Below are positions 1 to 4,896 of a DNA stretch of 5,820 nucleotides, piece after piece. The DNA lies in contig JABIQF010000268.1 in the NCBI GenBank assembly GCA_018668095.1, positions 1 to 5,820 of the forward strand, given 5' to 3'. Made by a program: the position numbers and the translations under genes. This DNA is from Cellvibrionales bacterium. Lineage in GTDB: Bacteria > Pseudomonadota > Gammaproteobacteria > Pseudomonadales > UBA7434. The stretch's first letter is position 1, and each line of letters begins with the position of its first letter. Below the pieces are notes generated by a model that had not been told where the DNA came from, did not search any database, and worked only from the letters and a program-made list of their open reading frames with translations.

Positions 1-34
1 CAATCAAGGTTTATGGGCAATAAAGAGAAGAGCG

Positions 35-60
35 TTAACGGCATGGATATTGCTCCTTTA
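35..60 (-). promoter_or_regulatory. Possible sigma-28 (FliA) promoter, divergent from flgA
   Basis: On the minus strand TAAAG (plus 56-60) is followed, 14 bases after TAAA, by GCCGTTAA (plus 35-42). The enterobacterial sigma-28 consensus is TAAA-N15-GCCGATAA, so this has one mismatch in the -10 and a spacer one base short. Transcription would start near base 28 and leave the window to the left. In Pseudomonas the gene divergent from flgA is cheV, read by sigma-28, which fits, but no coding sequence is visible here to confirm it. The element overlaps the flgA sigma-54 site. Confidence 0.4.
38..54 (+). promoter_or_regulatory. Sigma-54 (RpoN) promoter of flgA
   Basis: GGCATG at 40-45 and TTGCT at 50-54 give the invariant GG (40-41) and GC (52-53) with exactly ten bases between them. 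Against YTGGCACGRNNNTTGCW it mismatches only at the first two bases and at one C in the -24 box. The start of transcription would be about base 65. FlgA in polar flagellar systems is typically transcribed by RpoN with a FleQ/FlrA-type activator; that link is inferred from family knowledge. No activator site is visible in the few bases available upstream. Confidence 0.6.
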
Positions 61-109
61 ATCACTATTGAGATTAATCGGCAATTTTTTGGCATATACG
101 AGTCATAGA

Positions 110-997
110 ATGAACAAAGCATCCGCGGCATTGATTGCATCCATTGCAACAGCCGCCACCAATAAACAGAGCATGAGCCGCCGACAAGCGCATTGTCAAT
201 CGGCTCACAGCGCGGGCTTAACGGCCGCTGCCGCCTGTATTATGGGTTTGCTCTTTTGGGCTATTCCGGGGTCTGCCAATAATGGTACCGACTCTCCCCT
301 TTTCACACATCAACCAGGCACAGCCAACGCGCTTAACCAGCCAGCTGCAACTCTTTCAACGACCATTAATGCCACCGAGATCCAAGCGTTAACACTCGCC
401 TTTGTTCGACAGCAAGCCAAACTCGATAACCCTCATGCGCGTATTGAATACAGTGCTGCAACTGTCGATTCAAGGCTCACGCTAAGACGCTGCTCACAAG
501 ATCTCAGCTTTACCCCACAAAAAGGCAATGCACGCTCTGGCAGAAAGCTCGTAAAAGTAAGATGCGATGATCACAAACCATGGAGCGTGTTCATTCCCGT
601 CAAATTTGAACATTGGCAATCGGTGGTCACCGCTGTTCGCGCCATACAAAGAAACGAAGTAATCAATGCGGCCGACATTGTGATTCGTGAACAAAAGCTT
701 CAAGGCATAAATAGCGATTATTTAACTCGTATTAACGATGCCATTGGCACTCTGGCCACGCGCCCCGTTGCCGCTGGAAAACCCTTGAGTAATAGTGGCT
801 TAGCACAACCCAAATGGATTAAACGGGGTGATCAAGTCATGATTATTGCGAACTCTCATGGTGTAAGCGCCAAGATGGCGGGTACAGCAATGGGAGATGG
901 CAGCAAAGGTCAGCAGATTAAAGTCCGCAATCTCAGCTCAAAGCGCATTATCAAAGCAAAAGTGATTGCGCCGGGTAAAGTACAAACGGTGATGTAG
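110..997 (+). CDS. flgA: Flagellar basal body P-ring formation protein FlgA
   Basis: Periplasmic chaperone needed to assemble FlgI into the P ring around the flagellar rod. A hydrophobic signal segment rich in A, L and F ends at a Gly-Ser-Ala cleavage site near residue 56 of this 295-residue product. It is followed by the FlgA N-terminal region (TLAFVRQQA onward) and the C-terminal SAF domain with the family hallmarks: AVRAIQRNEVI, TRPVAAGKPL, IKRGDQVMI and the ending GQQIKVRNLSSKRIIKAKV. The start is uncertain. A TTG at 68 lies only three bases after the predicted sigma-54 transcription start and is unlikely. ATG 110 has a weak ACGAG seven bases upstream. ATG 173 would give a more usual 35-residue signal peptide but has no RBS. 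The gene stands alone downstream of its own promoter and is separated from flgM by 344 bases. Identity is secure; only the start is open. Confidence 0.95.
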   Translation: MNKASAALIASIATAATNKQSMSRRQAHCQSAHSAGLTAAAACIMGLLFWAIPGSANNGTDSPLFTHQPGTANALNQPAATLSTTINATEIQALTLAFVRQQAKLDNPHARIEYSAATVDSRLTLRRCSQDLSFTPQKGNARSGRKLVKVRCDDHKPWSVFIPVKFEHWQSVVTAVRAIQRNEVINAADIVIREQKLQGINSDYLTRINDAIGTLATRPVAAGKPLSNSGLAQPKWIKRGDQVMIIANSHGVSAKMAGTAMGDGSKGQQIKVRNLSSKRIIKAKVIAPGKVQTVM

Positions 998-1341
998 GTG
1001 ATGTAAAGGCTGCTAGCGCAATTGCCGACTATTTGGCGCATACAAGCCCCATAAAAGACTGAATGGAAAAAACATTTTTTAGGAAATTCAAGCACTTGAA
1101 ATAAGCCAGCGGCTTAATATTGAAATGCTTTAAAACGTGACTCAAGTTACAAAAAAGATGGCCGATAAAGGTAATGTGCATACACGCATCCCGCTTTGGT
1201 GTTTTAAGTCTTGAGTTTAAATACGTACGATTAAATCGAAATGATTAAAGAGTACAGAACGGAAAAGACCCACGAACGACAGCACCGGTTTAGGATGCAG
1301 TAACACGCTTAAATGAATCAATGAGTAGAGCTTGAACAACC
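998..1341. other. flgA-flgM intergenic region
   Basis: No convincing open frame is present on either strand. The supported content is the sigma-28 promoter at 1142-1168 and the roughly 165-base untranslated leader after it. No hairpin with a T-tract follows flgA, so some read-through from flgA into flgM is possible. An open frame antisense to the end of flgA (910-1095) lacks a Shine-Dalgarno and any recognisable content, and I regard it as chance. Confidence 0.6.
1142..1168 (+). promoter_or_regulatory. Sigma-28 (FliA) promoter of flgMN
   Basis: TCAAGTTA at 1142-1149, eleven bases, then a perfect GCCGATAA at 1161-1168. This matches the FliA layout TAAAGTTT-N11-GCCGATAA, and TCAAG is a -35 form common in Pseudomonas-type promoters. 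The start of transcription would be near 1175. It places flgM and flgN in the late, FliA-dependent class, so that FlgM export after hook completion raises transcription of its own gene. Confidence 0.85.
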
Positions 1342-1668
1342 ATGGTTAATCACATCAACAACATTAACGGACCTCAATCGAGCACAGCTCGAAACAGCGG
1401 TAGCGTTGACAATAATGCCAACAGCAATAGCGAAGCGAACAGCCGCGCTAGTGTTGAAGCGTTAGTTGATAATAAGCATGACACTGTTCAATTGAGCGCA
1501 CGCGCACAAGAGCTCAGTCGTATTCAGCGTGATTTACAAGCACTGCCAGAAGTTGATGAGGCGCGAGTGAATGATATTCGCGAGCGCATTGACAATGGTT
1601 CCTACACCGTTGATGCCAATCAGGTAGCAACGCGTATTTTGGCTGATGAGCAGTTTTTCGGTAGTTAG
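1342..1668 (+). CDS. flgM: Anti-sigma-28 factor FlgM
   Basis: Cytoplasmic inhibitor that binds the flagellar sigma factor FliA until the hook is complete, when FlgM is exported through the flagellar type III apparatus. The 108-residue length is normal for the family. The N-terminal half is Asn/Ser-rich and low in complexity, as expected for a disordered export region. The C-terminal half carries the sigma-binding signature: DTVQLSARAQEL, then PEVDEARVNDIRERIDNGSY, then a VDANQVATRIL helix. The start is fixed because an in-frame TGA lies three codons upstream (1333-1335) and there is no later Met. The RBS is poor (TAGAG, eleven bases away). It is followed by flgN on the same strand with no terminator between them. 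Confidence 0.95.
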   Translation: MVNHINNINGPQSSTARNSGSVDNNANSNSEANSRASVEALVDNKHDTVQLSARAQELSRIQRDLQALPEVDEARVNDIRERIDNGSYTVDANQVATRILADEQFFGS

Positions 1669-1683
1669 CTGATAATAGCTAAC
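1664..1683 (+). repeat. Inverted repeat over the flgM stop codon
   Basis: GTTAGCT (1664-1670) and AGCTAAC (1677-1683) are perfect 7-base complements with a six-base loop, and they span the flgM stop at 1666-1668. No T-tract follows, so it is not an intrinsic terminator. It could form a small mRNA hairpin between flgM and flgN that influences coupling or stability; that role is inference. Confidence 0.5.
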
Positions 1684-1764
1684 CGATAACCTGCCCAACT
1701 CGATGCCATGTTTACCGAGTTACTGAGAGTCTTTTCCCCTGATACACATGCGGGGATTAAAGTT

Positions 1765-2406
1765 ATGCCACAAGAAAAAATGTCAGGTCACCTAAAAGAT
1801 AATCTACAAGGTCACCTGACCAAAAATACAGAGCGCGACTCGGCGAAGCAATCGTCTCGGCAGCCACCAAAAGATTCATCCAATCAGCAGGCGGCACATC
1901 AAGCAAACATTGATACAGCTGCGCTTAATTTATTAGCCGGTGAAATATATCAATCTTTAGGTGCCGACCAATCTGATCTAAACAGCTTAACGACACTGTT
2001 AACGTCAGAACGTGTAGCCTTAGAAGCACGCGACAATAAAATCATTACTGAATGTGCCGAGCAGAAAATTGTTATTGTAAAGCGAATGGAAAAGCGTAAT
2101 GAGTTACGGACCACCTTATTGCGTCGCAATCAGTTATCGACAGAAGCCGATCGCTGGAAAGACATCATTATAAAATTAGATGTGATTAGTCATGTGCAGT
2201 TATTGCCTTTATGGGAAAGCATAGAAAAGCAATTAGCCGATTGTCAGGAAATGCTGATGATTAACGAGCGCATTCTCGGTGGCATGCAGCAGAGTGTTGA
2301 CCGATTTATGAATATCTTAAGAGGTGAAACAGGCTCGGGGCAAACTTACAATGCAACAGGTAAGGCTGAGAATTTCTCTAACAGCAAGCCGATTACGAGT
2401 GCTTAG
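1765..2406 (+). CDS. flgN: Flagellar export chaperone FlgN, N-terminally extended
   Basis: Cytoplasmic chaperone that binds the hook-filament junction proteins FlgK and FlgL and delivers them to the export gate. The core (about residues 70-185 of 213) is the alpha-helical FlgN domain, opening with SLTTLLTSERVALEARDN and continuing through heptad-like charged helices. The tail has the ILRG...TYNATGK pattern common in Pseudomonas-type FlgN. About 48 residues rich in Q, S, K and N precede the first helix, making the protein longer than the usual 140-160. An ATG at 1708 would add 19 residues but has no RBS. ATG 1765 has GGGGA eight bases upstream and was chosen; ATG 1780 is a third option. The gene is second in the flgMN operon and ends eight bases from the convergent MEKHLA gene. 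Confidence 0.85.
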   Translation: MPQEKMSGHLKDNLQGHLTKNTERDSAKQSSRQPPKDSSNQQAAHQANIDTAALNLLAGEIYQSLGADQSDLNSLTTLLTSERVALEARDNKIITECAEQKIVIVKRMEKRNELRTTLLRRNQLSTEADRWKDIIIKLDVISHVQLLPLWESIEKQLADCQEMLMINERILGGMQQSVDRFMNILRGETGSGQTYNATGKAENFSNSKPITSA

Positions 2407-2414
2407 GTAGTCAT

Positions 2415-2858
2415 TTAAATAACGGCGGCTTGGCCACAATAGCTGCCGTTTTTATCAATCACATTCCATACTACTGCGTTCTCGATTAAAAACTCCCTAC
2501 CTGAAGCCGCGATTCTAATGCCGGCATAATTATCAATATAGCCGTGCTGACTAACGGTATCCAACAAACGTTGACGCTCAACTTGATCAATCGGCTTTGC
2601 GGATAAGCGTGAAGGCAGTTGCGTAAAGGCATCCCAATTATATTCAAATAAAGATAAGGCGGTTTGGTTGCCGAAATTAAAGATAGGATCACCTTCTAAA
2701 CCATGAGAAAGCAAAGCAAAAGGCGCATTAAAAAGCTGATTAATTAAAGTGCCCTCATGAGACATTTGAATTAACGGTTTGTTTAATAACTGCTGATAGC
2801 TGTAACAGAGGTTAATGGCATGCTGTTGATAGAAGGCAGTATTTAGATGGGGCGGCAT
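2415..2858 (-). CDS. MEKHLA domain-containing (PAS-like) protein
   Basis: A 147-residue protein that is almost entirely one MEKHLA domain, a PAS-related fold known from bacteria and from the C-terminus of plant HD-ZIP III regulators. The family landmarks are in order: CYSYQQLLNKPL (18-29), APFALLSHG (45-53), DPIFNFGNQTALSLFE (57-72), LPSRLSAK (81-88), a YAGIRIAASGREF block (111-123), and VVWNVIDKNGSYCGQAA (129-145). There is no output domain, signal peptide or membrane segment, so it is probably a cytoplasmic small-molecule or partner-binding module; its ligand is unknown. Translation starts at an ATG with only a weak GAG upstream. It is convergent with flgN, and its last codons are shared with the flgMN terminator. 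No functional tie to the flagellum is shown. Confidence 0.88.
   Translation of the reverse strand: MPPHLNTAFYQQHAINLCYSYQQLLNKPLIQMSHEGTLINQLFNAPFALLSHGLEGDPIFNFGNQTALSLFEYNWDAFTQLPSRLSAKPIDQVERQRLLDTVSQHGYIDNYAGIRIAASGREFLIENAVVWNVIDKNGSYCGQAAVI
2421..2453 (+). terminator. Rho-independent terminator of flgMN
   Basis: AACGGCGGC (2421-2429) pairs with GCTGCCGTT (2442-2450) through nine pairs, one of them G-U on the plus strand, around a 12-base loop, and runs into five Ts (2449-2453). The hairpin begins 15 bases after the flgN stop and lies wholly within the last codons of the convergent MEKHLA gene. On the opposite strand the wobble becomes an A-C mismatch and no T-run follows, so it points to flgN transcripts. 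Confidence 0.7.
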
Positions 2859-2904
2859 TTTTTATAGCTCATTGGTTATTATGAACATAATACAGCATAA
2901 ATAA

Positions 2905-2922
2905 GTGGCGAACACCCGCCAT
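2905..2922. repeat. Short inverted repeat upstream of the MEKHLA gene
   Basis: TGGCG (2906-2910) and CGCCA (2917-2921) form a perfect five-base stem with a six-base loop, extendable by one wobble pair, about 50 bases before the MEKHLA start codon. It has no T-tract. It may be an mRNA leader hairpin or operator, or may be chance. Confidence 0.3.
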
Positions 2923-2941
2923 GGCTGTAAAAATTTATTCC

Positions 2942-2977
2942 AAAAAAAACGACCCGTAAAAATACGAGTCGTTTTTT
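2942..2977 (-). terminator. Rho-independent terminator, minus strand (possibly bidirectional)
   Basis: Read on the minus strand, ACGACTCGTA and TACGGGTCGT form a continuous ten-base stem with one U-G pair, a four-base loop, and then a run of eight Ts. On the plus strand the same stem contains a C-A mismatch and is followed by six Ts, so it may work both ways but favours the minus strand. It would end transcripts of the small membrane-protein gene at 3077-3214 and insulate the MEKHLA gene from them. Confidence 0.8.
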
Positions 2978-3062
2978 ATTAGCTATTAAATATTTTCTAA
3001 GCTAGATCAAAAAATCAAAATTCTTTTTTTGCATCCAATCATGCAGCCAAAAATTAATTTTT

Positions 3063-3077
3063 ACTATAACTTATAGT
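3063..3077. repeat. AT-rich palindrome at the 3' end of the small gene
   Basis: ACTATAA (3063-3069), a central C, then TTATAGT (3071-3077) is a perfect palindrome that reaches the stop codon of the 45-residue gene. A one-base loop cannot form a full hairpin in RNA, although a shifted six-base stem with a three-base loop (ATAACT-ATA-AGTTAT, minus strand) can. Its role is unknown. Confidence 0.35.
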
Positions 3078-3214
3078 TATTTTGATGGAGGTTGATGTCG
3101 CGAATGCGCTTCGGCTTCGTGTAATGATTTAATACCTGCATTACCAACTAAAATACCAAAAGTTATCACTAAAACAAACGCCACAGGCAATAGTAATGGA
3201 ATATATGTAGTCAA
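3077..3214 (-). CDS. Small single-pass membrane protein, 45 residues
   Basis: I do not recognise this gene. It starts at TTG (3212-3214) with a full AAGGAG Shine-Dalgarno exactly seven bases upstream, which is the strongest RBS in the window, and runs 45 codons to TAA. Residues 5-28 are a continuous hydrophobic helix (IPLLLPVAFVLVITFGILVG core), preceded by an uncharged N-terminus. Residues 29-45 are polar and charged (HEAEAHSRHQ, ending PPSK). This looks like a tail exposed on one membrane face; orientation is uncertain. It is followed by a well-formed terminator at 2942-2977 and preceded, 143 bases away, by another membrane-protein gene. Short proteins of this form are often accessory subunits of larger membrane complexes, but no partner is evident here. 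Confidence 0.65.
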   Translation of the reverse strand: MTTYIPLLLPVAFVLVITFGILVGNAGIKSLHEAEAHSRHQPPSK

Positions 3215-3221
3215 TTAAAAA

Positions 3222-3227
3222 CTCCTT
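3222..3227 (-). promoter_or_regulatory. Strong ribosome binding site for a TTG start
   Basis: AAGGAG on the minus strand, seven bases from the TTG at 3212-3214. It decides the start of the small membrane protein and is the main reason to treat that short frame as a real gene. Confidence 0.7.
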
Positions 3228-3290
3228 TTTATGGGCCAGTATTTAAGTTATTTGTTTTTCAATTCAATAACCATACATTAGCATTTAAGT

Positions 3291-3306
3291 GTATTTAATT
3301 AAATAC
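3291..3306. repeat. 16-base perfect palindrome
   Basis: GTATTTAATTAAATAC is perfectly self-complementary with no spacer. It lies between the small membrane-protein gene and the four-helix membrane-protein gene, about 65 bases before the small gene's RBS, in a position suitable for an operator of the small gene. It consists largely of A and T, so chance is possible. Confidence 0.4.
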
Positions 3307-3357
3307 TAAAAAATAAAAGTGGAAACAATTTCATAGTTATTAGCCGCTATCAATCCG

Positions 3358-3909
3358 TTATGGTCTTACCTTTCTTTTGTATATAGCTATCCGGAATAAC
3401 AAACTCAAAAACAGCGATAACTGAATTTCACCATCATACATCAAGGTCTCACCCCAGTTTGCAAGCATATCAGAAAAGCCATCTCTTCCTGCCAGCTTCT
3501 GACCCACAAATAGAGCATCATTTGACTCAGTAATCGCGATAGAATCGGAACTTAAGAACTGGAAAAAAAAGGCCAGTGTTAAACCCGCAAATAAAAGAAT
3601 AAGCATGCGTGCAAAAGTAAAATCTTTATTGTCGCCTTTTGGCTCAGATTCAAAAGGCTTACTGAAATAGGCAACTCCATCAATATTTTCGACATAGCGA
3701 ATAATCGTTTCTGCAACAACGGCCAGCCAAAGTGCCAGAATAAAGCCTTTTTTACTGGTAGATATATCGATTAACCAAGTACTTAAAAAGAAAATTATTA
3801 TCCAAGCCAGTATCCACACAAGCGCTAAATACAGTGCTGCTACCATGGTAGAAAGCTCTGGCTTGCTCCGAACAAACCGAGCCAAATTAACAAGCCATTT
3901 ATTCGCCAT
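3358..3909 (-). CDS. Hypothetical multi-pass inner-membrane protein
   Basis: I do not recognise this 183-residue protein. Hydrophobic segments sit at about 21-46 (AALYLALVWILAWIIIFFLS), 54-71 (FILALWLAVVAETII), 99-117 (MLILLFAGLTLAFFFQFL) and 162-175 near the C-terminus, which suggests four membrane helices. A loop of about 65 mostly polar residues separates the last two. The tail is basic (YKRKVRP), and the first 20 residues are also basic (RFVRSKPE). The ATG at 3909 was chosen over one 63 bases further upstream because AAGGA lies seven bases before it and the extra residues are poorly conserved-looking Lys/His/Leu sequence. It sits alone between the terminator of the barrel gene and the small membrane-protein gene, and could be cotranscribed with the latter. 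The large loop may carry the function. Confidence 0.8.
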   Translation of the reverse strand: MANKWLVNLARFVRSKPELSTMVAALYLALVWILAWIIIFFLSTWLIDISTSKKGFILALWLAVVAETIIRYVENIDGVAYFSKPFESEPKGDNKDFTFARMLILLFAGLTLAFFFQFLSSDSIAITESNDALFVGQKLAGRDGFSDMLANWGETLMYDGEIQLSLFLSLLFRIAIYKRKVRP

Positions 3910-3916
3910 GACAATG

Positions 3917-3921
3917 TCCTT
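3917..3921 (-). promoter_or_regulatory. Ribosome binding site fixing the start of the membrane protein
   Basis: AAGGA on the minus strand, seven bases before the ATG at 3907-3909, preceded by a long A-run. The more upstream in-frame ATG (3970-3972) has no comparable site and lies at the edge of the upstream terminator. Confidence 0.6.
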
Positions 3922-3970
3922 TTTTTTATGCAACAAAAAAAGACCTTTTAGATGCTTAAAAGTTTTATAC

Positions 3971-4000
3971 AAAAAACGGCGAGCATTTATACTCGCCGTT
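3971..4000 (-). terminator. Rho-independent terminator of the outer-membrane gene
   Basis: AACGGCGAG (3975-3983) and CTCGCCGTT (3992-4000) form a perfect nine-base GC-rich stem with an eight-base loop. On the minus strand it is followed by six Ts. It lies 40 bases after the stop of the beta-barrel gene and before the next gene on that strand. Confidence 0.88.
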
Positions 4001-4039
4001 ATATAGAGCCTAGGTTTATCATGTGAGACGTCATAAGAA

Positions 4040-4678
4040 TTAAAAACCCATCAACACACCTAATCTAAATTCATGCGCGGCATAATCAATACTTACACCA
4101 TCAAAATCAGCACTTTTTGATGCCAAATATCGATACTCAGCCACAATATAATTTAACGGCCCAAACTCCCACATTAAACCGGTACCCAATTGATAAGCAA
4201 TGACGGCATCATCTTCACCCTCGCCTGAGTAATCGATTTTATGATGCGCAAAACCTAAACCGCCAGAAACATAAGGTTGAAAAGAATACTTTTCATGCTC
4301 AGTAAAATCATATTGCACTCGATACATTAACGTCGTTGTCCGTAAGAAATTCTTCACATCTGCGCTAGCGGCATCTCCTAAAAAATCAGCGGCCGAGATT
4401 AGGCTCACGGTAAGAGACCGCCCACTCGCCACGCATATGGTCATTAAAGTACTTACCAATGCTTAAAGAACCGCTGGTAGCGTTATTAAAGTCTATTGAA
4501 GCATTATTAACGACGGGGGTAGATAATAGTTGGTATCGCTGTCTTCAGTTACTGTATGGCCAATAAAATAACTGACATACAGATCTTGTGCATAAAGCGG
4601 GTTGATAAAAAGCGGGTTGGTAAAAATCGGAGTGGTAAAAAATAGAAGAGATATGAATAAATATTAAAATAGGCGCAT
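4040..4678 (-). pseudogene. Outer-membrane beta-barrel protein (OmpA-like barrel fold), disrupted
   Basis: Reconstructed product of about 212 residues. ATG 4678 has AAGGA eight bases upstream. A signal peptide follows (YLFISLLFFTTP core), with a cleavage site after Leu-Tyr-Ala near residue 30. The mature part has alternating beta-strands such as SLSIGKYFNDHMRGEWAVSY, FQPYVSGGLGFAHHK, LNYIVAEYRYLAS and a C-terminal HEFRLGVLMGF ending in Phe, as the barrel-assembly machinery expects. Three lesions break it: TAA at codon 5 (4664-4666); a shift at the five-C run (plus 4515-4519), where one missing base would restore PPVVNNASIDF; and an opposite one-base shift near 4389-4400, after which the original frame resumes. 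The two shifts cancel, so the last ~117 codons remain open. The family type is inferred from the barrel pattern. Sequencing error is the main alternative to true decay. Confidence 0.75.
4594..4638 (-). repeat. Three 15-base tandem repeats in a signal peptide
   Basis: On the plus strand AAAGCGGGTTGATAA, AAAGCGGGTTGGTAA and AAATCGGAGTGGTAA stand head to tail; the first two differ at one base and the third at three. In the broken barrel gene they encode repeating five-residue units (PIFTN, PLFIN, PLYAQ) at the end of the signal peptide. The unit is a multiple of three, so copy-number change would not shift the frame. Confidence 0.75.
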
Positions 4679-4698
4679 AGCACTCGTCCTTGTCGACT

Positions 4699-4717
4699 GA
4701 AATAGATAATCATTAGA
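4699..4717. promoter_or_regulatory. Candidate Fur box upstream of the barrel gene
   Basis: GAAATAGATAATCATTAGA matches the classical 19-base Fur consensus GATAATGATAATCATTATC at 14 positions, with the central GATAATCATTA block complete. It lies eight bases upstream of the RBS of the barrel gene, where a bound repressor would block transcription. Iron-repressed outer-membrane proteins are common Fur targets; binding here is inferred. AT-rich surroundings raise the chance of a coincidental match. Confidence 0.5.
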
Positions 4718-4836
4718 TGGGGTAATATTGATTGATGGTTAAATATTTTGTTTAAATATAATTTATAGCGTCATTAAATAGGCGGTATAACGCAGACCCG
4801 CAAGGCGAATAAACGCTTACTTTGTAAAATTTAAAA

Positions 4837-4896
4837 AGGAGAATTTGAATCACCTTAAGGAAATGTGAATTATCTTAAAAGGAAGTGATTCATCTT
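4837..4896. repeat. Three imperfect 20-base direct repeats
   Basis: Three head-to-tail units at 4837-4856, 4857-4876 and 4877-4896 share the pattern AGGA, a short spacer, TGAAT or TGATT, and a closing CTT. They begin after the AT-rich stretch downstream of the methyltransferase gene, and the last unit runs into that gene's stop codon (4895-4897). There are no flanking signs of a mobile element or CRISPR. They may be a short tandem duplication or a protein-binding array. Confidence 0.6.

Noticed and set aside
1..44. Possible partial minus-strand gene starting at ATG 44 with AAGGAG eight bases upstream (M-P-L-T-L-F-S...)
   Set aside because: The RBS and start fall inside the overlapping sigma-54 and sigma-28 elements, only 14 codons are visible, and they do not resemble the start of CheV or any protein I know. 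It remains possible but unsupported.
68..109. TTG at 68 as the flgA start, adding 14 residues
   Set aside because: It lies about three bases after the predicted transcription start, has no Shine-Dalgarno, and would put about 50 residues before the hydrophobic signal core.
494..703. 69-codon open frame on the minus strand
   Set aside because: Lies entirely antisense within flgA, with no RBS and no recognisable protein features.
1682..1689. ACCGATAA after flgM as a second sigma-28 promoter for flgN
   Set aside because: No -35 match at the required distance upstream (1663-1670 is AGTTAGCT), and it falls in the flgM-stop inverted repeat.
2486..2692. 68-codon open frame on the minus strand
   Set aside because: A frame-shifted shadow of the MEKHLA gene, whose own frame has clear family motifs throughout.
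3922..3970. AT-rich inverted repeat (CTTTTA and TAAAAG) before a T-run upstream of the membrane-protein gene
   Set aside because: A six-pair A/T stem is too weak to call a terminator, and a strong terminator already stands at 3971-4000.
4040..4459. Intact 139-residue protein starting at TTG 4459
   Set aside because: Its first ~22 residues are out-of-frame translation of barrel strands that read correctly one frame over. The signal peptide and RBS lie 220 bases upstream, so this is the tail of a broken longer gene.
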